A stretch of DNA of 34,569 nt from Candidatus Peregrinibacteria bacterium (GTDB lineage: Bacteria > Patescibacteriota > Gracilibacteria > UBA1369 > JACRIC01): contig JACPHH010000021.1 of the NCBI GenBank assembly GCA_016188705.1, forward strand, positions 1 through 34,569, written 5' to 3'. The notes under the pieces are model-generated. The model ran no database searches, had not been told where the DNA came from, and saw only the letters and a program-made list of their open reading frames with translations. Below are positions 21,787 through 29,198 of this stretch, one piece after another (position 1 is the first letter of the stretch; each line of letters opens with the position of its first letter). The position numbers and the translations under genes are program-made.

Positions 21787-23958
21787 ATGAATCAATTGGA
21801 CATTACGGCTTACAATCCGGAACCCGAAGCATCCCAAGACGAGATTTTGCAAGCTCAACAACGGTTGTCTCGGGACATTGTTGCTCTCATTGCGGGGATA
21901 CTGGAAGAAGAGACTTCAGCTGTGGAGACGATTTTGAGTGATCCGGTTTTACTTCGAAAATATTTAAAAGGCCTCAATGAGGCGATTGACACAGGATTGA
22001 TTATTGAGCCGGAAAATCCGAAAGACACTCCCTGCGGGGAATCGTTATCTGAAGTAATGGAAGATATGCAAGCAAAACTGCAGAGATTGGAAGACCCTTT
22101 GTCCCGATATAATGGTTACTTCGCAATACCTGAGGAAATACGCACACTCCTCGCGACATGGAGCGAGAAACGTCTTGATGCTTTTCTCCGTCCGAATGCT
22201 TCCTGGAGTAAGTTGATACCGATGGGATTCGTGAAAAATTTGGCCGAGCTTCCAGATGATAGATTTTATAAAGTTGTTGATGTTATGAAGGTTAGCTACG
22301 AAAAAAGTGGTAGAGAACTTCCTCCTCTTTCCGCAAGTGCTCTGGTGGAGCTTGGAGCACTTTCCGACGATCTATTTGAGGCCTTGTTGAACACTGCCGA
22401 CATAGAAACGATGATCGATATTGTCGTTTTCGAAGAAGTCGAGAAGGGTAATTCGCCCTATACTGATGGTACCTCTATTGATCCTCGAGGTAGATGGCAT
22501 GCGTCAGCAAAAGTGGAAGATATAATCCGACTGATTGCAAAACTCAAAATTTCACCAGCGATAATAGCCATGGTACATACGTTCAGAAGAATATTATCCA
22601 TACGACCCGATGGCCTCGAGGGATTAATGCAAACAATGTCTCCTGAACGATGGAATCTTCTGGTTGAAAATACAAAGACAGAAGGGAGGACACTTAGTAT
22701 GGGGTTGGTAGGAGAGGTTGCAAAATTGACCGATGAACAATGGGCAGAGCTGAAAGTAAAAGAGATCTGTAGGTACGGTAATCGGTATGAAAAAATATTA
22801 GAGACGATCAATCGAGGAAATTTCCTTCCTGAAAGAATTCGGGCGATTTCCGCTCAGGAGGATTTGACAGAGGTGGGTATTCCATTACTCGAGACGATGG
22901 GATCTCTGACAGATGAACAAATCGAGTCATTGGGAGGCATTAAGCACATTCTGGATTGTGCGCTGGGTGCGTCTCTTACGGAGAAAGAAGGTGAAGTCAT
23001 GAGTGACGAACTTGTTCTCCTACGGAAGAGGTATCCACTTCAGGAAGATGTTATATACAACCAGTATGGCCATGGGAGGTGTGTTATTAGTCAACTGATG
23101 AATGATCTCGTAAATGGAAGAGCAATAGACATATTTGATCAAAAGATAGATTCCAATTTATGTGGAGATAGTAAGAGGCCAGGAGGGTATCGTCCGGATA
23201 TCACCATAGCATTGCTCCATGAGGCTTTACGGTACACTCTTAGTCAAGGGCTTCGACCTGGGGCGAGCGTTCCATTGACGTCGGCTTTGGAGATAGCACG
23301 ATTTACAGGCTATAGAGAAGATAGTAGGGTATATGGTTTACTCGCTAAAGCCGATGAAGGTTATAGGAAATTCGATCCGTCGAGAAATTTCAGGAAACTC
23401 CGTGACATGTTTGATGCTTTCCAAGAATGCAGAAAAGGGGTTGAGAGAACGATTCGACATATGTTAGAAACGGCGAGACTAACCTATCTTGAACCCCAAG
23501 ACAGGAGCGCTCTGGATCCGGACAGTGAGATATTTTTGCATAGAATCAACCATGGATTGGTACGGACACCGATTCTCAGACGATTCAAAGATGAATTAAC
23601 CCCCAATGATTCGAGAGATCCATCCACTAGAGTAAGTCCAGAAATGTGGTCCGCCGCTGAATGGTGGCCACGAAAATTGGACAATGGCTTATCACACTTT
23701 GAGAGATTGGAAGAAATCGTGCTGATCCATCAATATTTCCCTGAAGCAATAATCGCTATCTGCAATGGGGATATAAGAAAAATATTGGTGAAAAAAGATG
23801 AGGCATTTTTCAAATGGCTGTCCAATCAGGGACAAAACGATTTTCCCGAAAGAATCAATGATGATCAAGTGAATATATTGTATGCAAGATTTACGAAAGA
23901 AGCAGGAACAGAGCAAGGAATTGCTGAGAGAAAAAAGGTAAAAGGGATATTTACATAA
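21787..23958 (+). CDS. Large hypothetical protein with helical repeats (723 aa)
   Basis: I do not recognise this protein. It has no signal peptide or membrane segment and looks mostly helical and acidic. A short motif recurs in the first 400 residues: WSEKRLDAFL (~125-134), LAELPDDRFYKVVD (~152-165), LGALSDDLFEALL (~189-201), MSPERWNLLVE (~284-294), VAKLTDEQWAELKV (~311-324) and MGSLTDEQIESLGG (~371-384). This suggests a helical-repeat scaffold. The region ~410-620 differs (NQYGHGRCVISQLMNDLVNG, then arginine-rich segments) and may be a separate domain. Codon use and low A-run content differ by eye from nearby genes. It has a good promoter and diverges from nusA. A gene remnant follows. Confidence 0.75.
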   Translation: MNQLDITAYNPEPEASQDEILQAQQRLSRDIVALIAGILEEETSAVETILSDPVLLRKYLKGLNEAIDTGLIIEPENPKDTPCGESLSEVMEDMQAKLQRLEDPLSRYNGYFAIPEEIRTLLATWSEKRLDAFLRPNASWSKLIPMGFVKNLAELPDDRFYKVVDVMKVSYEKSGRELPPLSASALVELGALSDDLFEALLNTADIETMIDIVVFEEVEKGNSPYTDGTSIDPRGRWHASAKVEDIIRLIAKLKISPAIIAMVHTFRRILSIRPDGLEGLMQTMSPERWNLLVENTKTEGRTLSMGLVGEVAKLTDEQWAELKVKEICRYGNRYEKILETINRGNFLPERIRAISAQEDLTEVGIPLLETMGSLTDEQIESLGGIKHILDCALGASLTEKEGEVMSDELVLLRKRYPLQEDVIYNQYGHGRCVISQLMNDLVNGRAIDIFDQKIDSNLCGDSKRPGGYRPDITIALLHEALRYTLSQGLRPGASVPLTSALEIARFTGYREDSRVYGLLAKADEGYRKFDPSRNFRKLRDMFDAFQECRKGVERTIRHMLETARLTYLEPQDRSALDPDSEIFLHRINHGLVRTPILRRFKDELTPNDSRDPSTRVSPEMWSAAEWWPRKLDNGLSHFERLEEIVLIHQYFPEAIIAICNGDIRKILVKKDEAFFKWLSNQGQNDFPERINDDQVNILYARFTKEAGTEQGIAERKKVKGIFT

Positions 23959-23984
23959 TCCTGTCACCTGTTCATCTCTCCTGA

Positions 23985-24203
23985 CTTCCGCATTGGGACA
24001 CCCTGGTCAACCATGAATGGAGTCAAGGAGCATTTGCTGTTCGGCATCCATACGCAAGATGGTTCATTTACTCTCTTGTGAATGAAAAAGATTTTAAATT
24101 GGGTAAATCTGAAACACCTGCTGTTTCTTCACCGAGCAAGGTTTTGGAAGAACGAGGACTTGAAAGATTTATGAAGCATGAAGATTGGATGAAGATTGGA
24201 TGA
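23985..24203 (+). pseudogene. Gene remnant or displaced C-terminal fragment
   Basis: A 72-codon open frame without a plausible start codon encodes protein-like sequence (WDTLVNHEWSQGAFAVRHPY, then ARWFIYSLVNEKDFK) and ends in TGA. It begins after a stop 26 nt downstream of the preceding gene, in another frame. It may be the 3' end of a decayed gene or a frameshifted extension of the 723-residue ORF. An 11-bp tandem duplication (GAAGATTGGAT) occurs near its end. I cannot identify a family. The rest of this 361-nt gap holds only the 75-nt repeat. Confidence 0.35.
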
Positions 24204-24247
24204 GGATTGAGGTGCATATAAACTCGAGATGAGTAAATTATTTTGTT

Positions 24248-24322
24248 ACTCTCATCGTCGTTCTTTGAACTGAACAAAATACATCTCTTCCATCTGTAAA
24301 AATTTTATGTGAACACTGCCTA
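24248..24322. repeat. 75-nt dispersed repeat (copy 2)
   Basis: ACTCTCATCGTCGTTCTTTG through ACTGCCTAG closely matches 6876-6950, including an identical CATCTGTAAAAATTTTATG-type core. Unlike copy 1, no added inverted arm is seen. Its last three bases (24320-24322) are the recX stop codon on the other strand. Confidence 0.65.
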
Positions 24323-24880
24323 GAATGGAAAAACCTTTTGCAGGGCTTCGTAAACAGTATCCTGACGAAACCCGCGACGTTGAAGAAAGGCAAAAGCTTT
24401 TTCGCGCCTTTTTTTGAGTGGATATCTGTTCAAAGTAGGGAGTTTTTTTCGCAGTACTTCAAGCGCAAGATCTTGTTCCGAAGAGAGGAGTTCCGAAAGC
24501 GTCTGGTCAATAATCGATTCGGGAATACCTTTTGCTTTGAGTTCAAAACGTAAAAGGTAGGGGCCTCGTGGACTCAAGCGGCTGCGTGTTGCCACGAAAC
24601 TCCTTGCGAAATCTTCATCGTCGAGGTATTTCCATTCCTTGAGTCTCTGAATGATGTTTCCAGTATCTTGAATCCCTCTTTTTTGCAGTCGTTTTTCCAA
24701 CTCTTTAGTGGAATATCGACGACGACTGAGAAGAGTGAGAGCATAATCGAGTCCCGATATAGGATGATCATTCGGCTTTGTCGCGGGTTCACGTTTTTGC
24801 TCTTCGTCAATCAAATTTCGTGACGAAATTACATTTTTCAAGGGTTCCTCTGATGAAAAATGAGAAGAGTCTTCAAACAT
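24320..24880 (-). CDS. recX: RecX-family regulator of RecA
   Basis: RecX binds RecA filaments and limits recombinase activity. The 186-aa product has the tandem three-helix repeats of the family: GLDYALTLLSRRRYSTKELE, LKEWKYLDDEDFARSFVATR and LRFELKAKGIPESIIDQTLS, with a C-terminal RRGFRQDTVYEAL repeat. Its N-terminus is about 25 residues longer than in E. coli RecX. Residues ~11-23 (EEPLKNVISSRNL) are encoded by a copy of the foldback repeat arm (24813-24849). It follows recA on the same strand, 135 nt downstream, with another repeat copy between. The TAG stop lies in the end of the 75-nt repeat. Confidence 0.9.
   Translation of the reverse strand: MFEDSSHFSSEEPLKNVISSRNLIDEEQKREPATKPNDHPISGLDYALTLLSRRRYSTKELEKRLQKRGIQDTGNIIQRLKEWKYLDDEDFARSFVATRSRLSPRGPYLLRFELKAKGIPESIIDQTLSELLSSEQDLALEVLRKKLPTLNRYPLKKRREKAFAFLQRRGFRQDTVYEALQKVFPF
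24813..24849 (-). repeat. Foldback-element arm inside the recX coding region
   Basis: On the coding strand AGGAACCCTTGAAAAATGTA then ATTTCGTCACGAAATTT matches the consensus arm AGGAaCC…GAAAAACGyAATTTCGT…ACGAAA seen at 26336 and 28860. It is read in frame without a stop. Confidence 0.6.
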
Positions 24881-24907
24881 GAAATAATTTTTTCAAAGAA
24901 TATTACA

Positions 24908-24977
24908 AGGAGCTTTGAACATTTTGCAGCCAACATGGTAAAATCGCAGTAGATGGTAGATTTTTCTTAAGGCTCCT
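24908..24977. repeat. Short foldback element between recA and recX
   Basis: It starts AGGAGCTTTGAACATTTTGC and ends CTTAAGGCTCCT, so both ends are present in inverted orientation. Positions up to about 24960 are nearly identical to 30067-30118 (shared GTAAAAT…AGTAGATGGTA). It lies in the recA-recX gap. Confidence 0.65.
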
Positions 24978-25015
24978 CAATACAATAGCTCCCAAGATCA
25001 CTCTCGTTGCCTCTA

Positions 25016-26104
25016 CTACGCTTCGGCGGCAATAGATTCTTCTTTAACTCGAGACGATCCCTTGCTTGCGTCATTTTTTGGAAGCATTTTTTCTTTGTCG
25101 TCATTTCCCACCTTTTCGCGTACAAGTTTTTCAATTTCTTGAGCAATTTTTGAATTGCCTTCAAGGAAGCTTTTGGCGCTTTCTCTTCCTTGTCCAAGAC
25201 GAAGTTCTTTGTAAGCGAAGAAAGTCCCGCTTTTACGAATAAATTCATATTTTAACGCGATGTCCAAAAGATCACCAGTATGAGAAATGCCCCGATTGTA
25301 CATAATATCAAATTCCGCGGTTTTAAATGGAGGAGCTACCTTATTTTTCACGACTTTGACCCGTACTCTATTGCCGAGAATTTCTTTCGATTCGCCCACT
25401 CCGACATCGATTTTTCCGATAATTCTGATTTCCATGCGAACCGAAGAATAAAATTTCAGAGCATTTCCCCCTGGAGTTGTTTCGGGATTGCCAAACATCA
25501 CTCCGAGTTTCATTCGAATCTGATTAAGAAAAATAACAGTTGTATTCGACTTGCTGATGACCGCGGTAAGTTTTCGAAGCGCTTGACTCATGAGTCGAGC
25601 TTGCAAGCCCATATGAGCATCTCCCATTTCTCCTTCGATTTCAGCGCGCGGAGTGAGAGCCGCGACCGAGTCAATAACCACAACGTCAACGGCATTGGAA
25701 CGCACCAAGGTTTCCGCGATTTCAAGGGCTTGCTCTCCGCTATCCGGCTGGGAAAGAAGGAGATTGTCGACATCAACGCCAATGCGGCGCGCGTATTCCG
25801 GATCCAGCGCATGTTCGGCGTCAATAAAAGCTGCTTGACCGCCACGCTTTTGTGATTCCGCGATAATATGAAGGCTCAAAGTTGTTTTTCCCGAACTTTC
25901 AGGACCATAAATTTCGAGAACGCGACCGCGCGGAACGCCTCCTCCGAGGGCCATATCTAATGAAAGAGAGCCGGTTGGGAAAGTTTCAACCGCCAATTTT
26001 TTGCCCTCGCCCATTCGCATAATCGAACCTTTGCCAAAGTTTTTTTCGATTTGCATGAGAGCAAGCTCAATGGCTTTTGTTTTTTCATCATTCACTTTTG
26101 ACAT
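25016..26104 (-). CDS. recA: RecA recombinase
   Basis: RecA is an ATP-dependent DNA strand-exchange protein and SOS co-protease. The 362-aa product starts [20 protein letters not shown] and contains Walker A GPESSGKT (residues 67-74), the Walker B region [12 protein letters not shown], the L1 region [20 protein letters not shown] and L2 with [20 protein letters not shown]. The C-terminal domain ends in a charged tail. ATG 26104 is fixed by the conserved N-terminus; the frame continues upstream only through the promoter. Length is normal. No Shine-Dalgarno sequence is present. The promoter contains an 18-bp palindrome, suggesting SOS-type control, and recX lies downstream. Confidence 0.98.
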   Translation of the reverse strand: MSKVNDEKTKAIELALMQIEKNFGKGSIMRMGEGKKLAVETFPTGSLSLDMALGGGVPRGRVLEIYGPESSGKTTLSLHIIAESQKRGGQAAFIDAEHALDPEYARRIGVDVDNLLLSQPDSGEQALEIAETLVRSNAVDVVVIDSVAALTPRAEIEGEMGDAHMGLQARLMSQALRKLTAVISKSNTTVIFLNQIRMKLGVMFGNPETTPGGNALKFYSSVRMEIRIIGKIDVGVGESKEILGNRVRVKVVKNKVAPPFKTAEFDIMYNRGISHTGDLLDIALKYEFIRKSGTFFAYKELRLGQGRESAKSFLEGNSKIAQEIEKLVREKVGNDDKEKMLPKNDASKGSSRVKEESIAAEA

Positions 26105-26135
26105 AAAAAAATGGTTAAAGAATGTATGTGCTTTC

Positions 26136-26164
26136 ATTATAGGTGAGTAAGCACTCACCGTCAA
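26136..26164 (-). promoter_or_regulatory. recA promoter with palindromic operator in the spacer
   Basis: On the minus strand TTGACG (plus coordinates 26159-26164) and a perfect TATAAT (26136-26141) are separated by 17 bp. GGTGAGTAAGCACTCACC (26142-26159) fills this spacer exactly: 7-bp arms GGTGAGT and ACTCACC around AAGC. Bound repressor would block RNA polymerase. It does not match the E. coli (CTGT-N8-ACAG) or Bacillus (CGAAC…GTTCG) LexA boxes. Confidence 0.7.
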
Positions 26165-26335
26165 GAAAAAAGTATATATAGAATTTTTTGGCTTAGAAAG
26201 GTCTAAAAAATAGATTTTCATTACAAAATTTACAATTTGCAATAAAAAATATTACAAAGAAACGAAAAAACAATGAATATGCACACTCTACAAAAAAATT
26301 CTAAAAAAAATCTAAAAGAGAAATAAAACTTTGAT

Positions 26336-26371
26336 AAGGAAACTCTGAAAAACGCAATTTCGTTACGAAAG
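26336..26371 (+). repeat. Foldback-element arm (partial copy)
   Basis: AAGGAAACTCTGAAAAACGC followed by AATTTCGTTACGAAAG matches the arms at 28860 and 18968. The 393-nt gap between recA and the next gene also holds the recA promoter, an AT-rich stretch (TTCTAAAAAAAATCTAAAA, also seen near 6710) and the hairpin repeat below. Confidence 0.55.
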
Positions 26372-26390
26372 AGAGTTTTGTCTGAGTTCC

Positions 26391-26474
26391 TGCCATTTGA
26401 GAGCAGAGAGAAACGTAGCGAAAATGGAGTCCACGCCTCATTTCTATCTGAATAAAAAGTGACGGCAGTGGGCA
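26391..26474 (-). repeat. TTGCCCAAT hairpin element (truncated copy 2)
   Basis: GCCATTTGAG…CGTAGCGAAAATGGAGTCC and TGAATAAAAAGTGACGGCAG then TGGGCAA match the complement of 5851-5978, but one end is missing. It stops 23 nt after the 3' end of the next minus-strand gene (stop at 26498). Confidence 0.65.
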
Positions 26475-26497
26475 AATACGTTTTTTTGAAGTTTTTT

Positions 26498-26788
26498 TTA
26501 TAATTTCACATCAAGAGTCGCGACTTTGATTGGGAGATCATTCGTTTTCGATTGAGAATTTGACTGGGAAGGTGTATCGGAATGCTCTTCGATAACGGGT
26601 GAATCGTCAATGACGTGATAGAAATTTCGTATACTTTTTTCCGTGCCGAAAGCCACATTTTTTGTTCCGCAGATGCCGCACATATACACAAAACGCCGCG
26701 GTTCCTTCGCGGCCTGAACAATTTTTTCGCAATCTTTACAATAAAAAATAATTGTTTTGCCAAGATTTTTATTTTTTCGAATATTCAT
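26498..26788 (-). CDS. Small zinc-ribbon protein (96 aa)
   Basis: The N-terminal half is a four-cysteine zinc ribbon: C17KDC20 and C37GIC40 (FYCKDCEKIV…YMCGICGTKNVAFG). It is followed by EKSIRNFYHVIDD and a polar, probably disordered tail rich in Ser/Gln/Asn (about 62-85). Ribbon orphans of this kind are common in CPR genomes and may bind nucleic acid; no specific function can be assigned. It lies 70 nt after the membrane-protein gene on the same strand. There is no Shine-Dalgarno sequence before the ATG. Confidence 0.75.
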   Translation of the reverse strand: MNIRKNKNLGKTIIFYCKDCEKIVQAAKEPRRFVYMCGICGTKNVAFGTEKSIRNFYHVIDDSPVIEEHSDTPSQSNSQSKTNDLPIKVATLDVKL

Positions 26789-26858
26789 GGCGCTAAAGAA
26801 AAAAATATCAAAAATTATGCGGGATATATTGCAAATTTCACAAGCTCATAACCAGGTT

Positions 26859-27497
26859 TCATATGTCCATGCGCAGATTTTCAAGTTCTTTATCTTCAAT
26901 AGTTGGTACGCGTTTTAAATTTTCCTGCTGCATTCTTCTCTGTGAAGGCGAAATATTGATGAGTGTCGGAATTTTTGGGCTTTCTTCAACGATTTCAGGT
27001 ATTTCTTCTGATTCTGTTAAACCGCTTTGTGTCATTTTTCTTTGAACCATCGCGCCGACAGTAAGAAGCGCCGCGCCGATAAAACCCACCGTTATGCCAA
27101 AAGCCGTAGTTTTTGTATTGAGGTTGATACCGAATCGCGGATGAAGATACACCGTAACGGAAAGAAGGAGAAGATAGAATGAACTCACTCCGGCAATGAG
27201 CGAAAAAATCCATTCTTGAAGAGGAAGTTTTGGAACTTTTTTATGCTGAATTTCGAGCAAATTGTAGAAAAAAACCGCGACGGATAAAATTAAAATGGTA
27301 ATGCCGACAAAATAAAGCGGTCCTGTAATGCCATAATATATTTGATTGCCAAGATATTCATCATTTTCGCTGTACCAAGGAAAAAAAACACTTACAAGAA
27401 GAATAAGGCTTCCAAAAAAAAGAAGCTTTTTGTGTTTTGGAAGCGCGGCAACATCCTTACGAAATCGACGAGAAAACATAGGGTAATATGAAACCAT
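26859..27497 (-). CDS. Four-TM membrane protein of unknown function
   Basis: The 212-aa protein has a basic N-terminus (RRFRKDVAALPKHKK) followed by four predicted membrane segments: ~25-42 (LLFFGSLILLVSVFFPWY), ~57-80, ~96-118 (WIFSLIAGVSSFYLLLLSVT) and ~130-151. The remaining ~60 residues are a polar, Glu/Pro-rich cytoplasmic tail (EEIPEIVEESPKIP). No catalytic motif is visible. It ends in TGA, the second of two in the window. It is upstream of the zinc-ribbon gene and may be co-transcribed. MVSYYP at 27497 or MFSRRF six codons later could be the start. Confidence 0.7.
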   Translation of the reverse strand: MVSYYPMFSRRFRKDVAALPKHKKLLFFGSLILLVSVFFPWYSENDEYLGNQIYYGITGPLYFVGITILILSVAVFFYNLLEIQHKKVPKLPLQEWIFSLIAGVSSFYLLLLSVTVYLHPRFGINLNTKTTAFGITVGFIGAALLTVGAMVQRKMTQSGLTESEEIPEIVEESPKIPTLINISPSQRRMQQENLKRVPTIEDKELENLRMDI

Positions 27498-27570
27498 TCT
27501 TAAATTAACCGATCATAAACGAAAATGCAAGAACCTCTGCGGTACTTGTCCATCGCTTTTTTAGAAGAAG

Positions 27571-27665
27571 AGGGAGGGGACTACCATTTGAGCGCATAGC
27601 GAAGCGTAGCGAAAATGGAGTCCCCGCCCCATTTCTATGTGAATAAAAAGCAAGGCAGTGGGCAA
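27571..27665 (-). repeat. TTGCCCAAT hairpin element (copy 3)
   Basis: GGGAGGGGACTACCATTTGA, GCGCATAGCGAAGCGTAGCG and AAAATGGAGTCCCC closely match the complement of 5851-5978; the end AAGGCAGTGGGCAA is also kept. The hairpin arms remain complementary. It ends 7 nt from the stop codon of the glycosyltransferase gene. Confidence 0.7.
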
Positions 27666-27672
27666 ATACCCT

Positions 27673-28818
27673 CTACGATTCATAGAGTTTTTCGATTCGA
27701 TGAACAACTTTCCAAATATCGTAGTGTTTTTGCAACGTTTTGAAGGCATTGCTTACAAGTTTTTCACGAAGTTTTTCTTGTTCAAGAATCCGACAAATAG
27801 CCTTTGCGAGTTGTTCCGTTTCGCGCGGATCCACGAGAAGGCCGTTCACGCCATTTTCAATTATTTCACACGGACCGCCGAGAGGACTCGCGATAACAGG
27901 AGTTCCAACAGCCATTCCTTCGAGCACCACTCTGCCAAAAGGCTCTTCAATAATCGATGCGTGGACGAGAACATCGAGTTCGCGCATTATTTCAAAAACA
28001 TTCGGCCGAAAACCAAGAAAAAAAACATCGCGATTCAGGTGAAGATCATTCGCGAGTTCTTTGAGATCGCGTTCAAATTCCATGGTTTTCGGGTCATGAG
28101 TGCTTGACGCTCCAATAATGAGAAACTTTGTTTTGGGAATTTTCGCCACGACTTTTGACGCGGCGCGAATAAAAAAATCATGACCTTTCCACCAATCAAT
28201 TCTTCCCACCATGCCGACAAAACGCACCTCGTGACCGAGATTAAGTTCCTTTCGAAGATCGGCTGTAAAATGCATCGTTTGTATTTTTTGAACATCAATT
28301 CCATTGGGTATAATCGTAAATTTTTCCCGATAACGCTTCGGTATCAAGCGGCGATAGTAATTTTTTACATACTCCGACGCGACAACGATTTTCTGTGGTT
28401 TCCATATCAATATTTTTAAAAAAAATCGCGGAAAAGTAATGTCATGGAGCATCCAAAGAAGTTTTACCGTGCGTCCGTTGAATTTTCGGCCAATGCACGC
28501 AATCGTCGCGAGAATATGAGCCCTGATGGAATTCGACTGAACAATGTCGATTTCATGTTGAACTATGATATTTTGAATTATTCTAACCACGGAAAAAAAA
28601 TGTCGAATCGCATGAAAAGAAAAAGATTTCATTCGCGGAATCAGAAATTCGTGAATCGAAGCTTTTGTTTTTTCCAGTTGTTTCAAATACGCTTCGTGTT
28701 TATTTGTAAGGACATGAACCTCATATTGTTTTGGATCAAGATGATGCAGAAGATCGATGGTAAAAAGCTCCGCGCCTCCAACAAAATTTGCCGGATCAAT
28801 GATGAGAATTTTTTTCAT
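27673..28818 (-). CDS. Glycosyltransferase, GT4 family (GT-B fold)
   Basis: The 381-aa protein has the two-domain GT-B layout. The N-terminal domain starts with ILIIDPANFVGGAELFTIDL, the acceptor side with a glycine-rich GGAE loop. After IIPNGIDV comes the nucleotide-sugar domain with VGMVGRIDWWKGHDFFIRAA and the GT4 E-x7-E motif EPFGRVVLEGMAVGTPVIAS. Retaining GT4 enzymes build lipopolysaccharide-like, teichoic or exopolysaccharide chains; donor and acceptor cannot be read from sequence. It is a solitary glycosyltransferase without an adjacent polysaccharide cluster. It diverges from NAD kinase across a 380-nt gap full of repeats and is followed by a hairpin element. Confidence 0.9.
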   Translation of the reverse strand: MKKILIIDPANFVGGAELFTIDLLHHLDPKQYEVHVLTNKHEAYLKQLEKTKASIHEFLIPRMKSFSFHAIRHFFSVVRIIQNIIVQHEIDIVQSNSIRAHILATIACIGRKFNGRTVKLLWMLHDITFPRFFLKILIWKPQKIVVASEYVKNYYRRLIPKRYREKFTIIPNGIDVQKIQTMHFTADLRKELNLGHEVRFVGMVGRIDWWKGHDFFIRAASKVVAKIPKTKFLIIGASSTHDPKTMEFERDLKELANDLHLNRDVFFLGFRPNVFEIMRELDVLVHASIIEEPFGRVVLEGMAVGTPVIASPLGGPCEIIENGVNGLLVDPRETEQLAKAICRILEQEKLREKLVSNAFKTLQKHYDIWKVVHRIEKLYES

Positions 28819-28859
28819 AAATAATGGAAAATATTGTTTGTATCGCCGCGTTTCATTTT

Positions 28860-28896
28860 AGGAGCCTTAAGAAAAACGTAACTTCGTAACGAAATT
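28860..28896 (+). repeat. Foldback-element arm beside the complete copy
   Basis: AGGAGCCTTAAGAAAAACGT then AACTTCGTAACGAAATTC. ACTTATCCAT (28909-28918) follows it and is complementary to ATGGATAAGT (29129-29138), so an outer inverted repeat encloses the complete element. A 16-nt form, TTTATGGATAAGTTCT, is shared by 29126-29141 and 11181-11196. Confidence 0.6.
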
Positions 28897-28960
28897 CACG
28901 ATATAAAAACTTATCCATGAATAGGGATTCGTCACGAAATCTGCAGTGGAATTCATATTT

Positions 28961-29126
28961 AGGAAACCCTGATAAATATGATTTCGTTACGAAAATTGCA
29001 AAATTCGAGCGAAAACGCTGAACGACCGACGAAGGCGTATCAGAAAAAGATACGGTGAGGAGGTCTGAAGCGTTTGCAGCCAAATTTTGCAATTTGCAGT
29101 AGTAAGCATATTTATCAGGGTTTCCT
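28961..29126. repeat. Complete 166-bp foldback (MITE-like) element
   Basis: The terminal repeats are a perfect 20 bp: AGGAAACCCTGATAAATATG (28961-28980) and its complement (29107-29126). The homology of the two halves continues inward (ATTGCAAAATT and AAACGCT are present in both arms), with a central hairpin CGTATC-AGAAAAA-GATACG (29036-29054). Nearly the whole element is one palindrome. There is no ORF inside. It lies in the divergent gap between the GT4 gene and nadK; partial relatives occur throughout the window. Confidence 0.8.
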
Positions 29127-29198
29127 TTATGGATAAGTTCTAAAACTTTTAAGGATATACCCTCCTCGTTTGAGCAAAGGAGCCTTGACCCCATTTTT

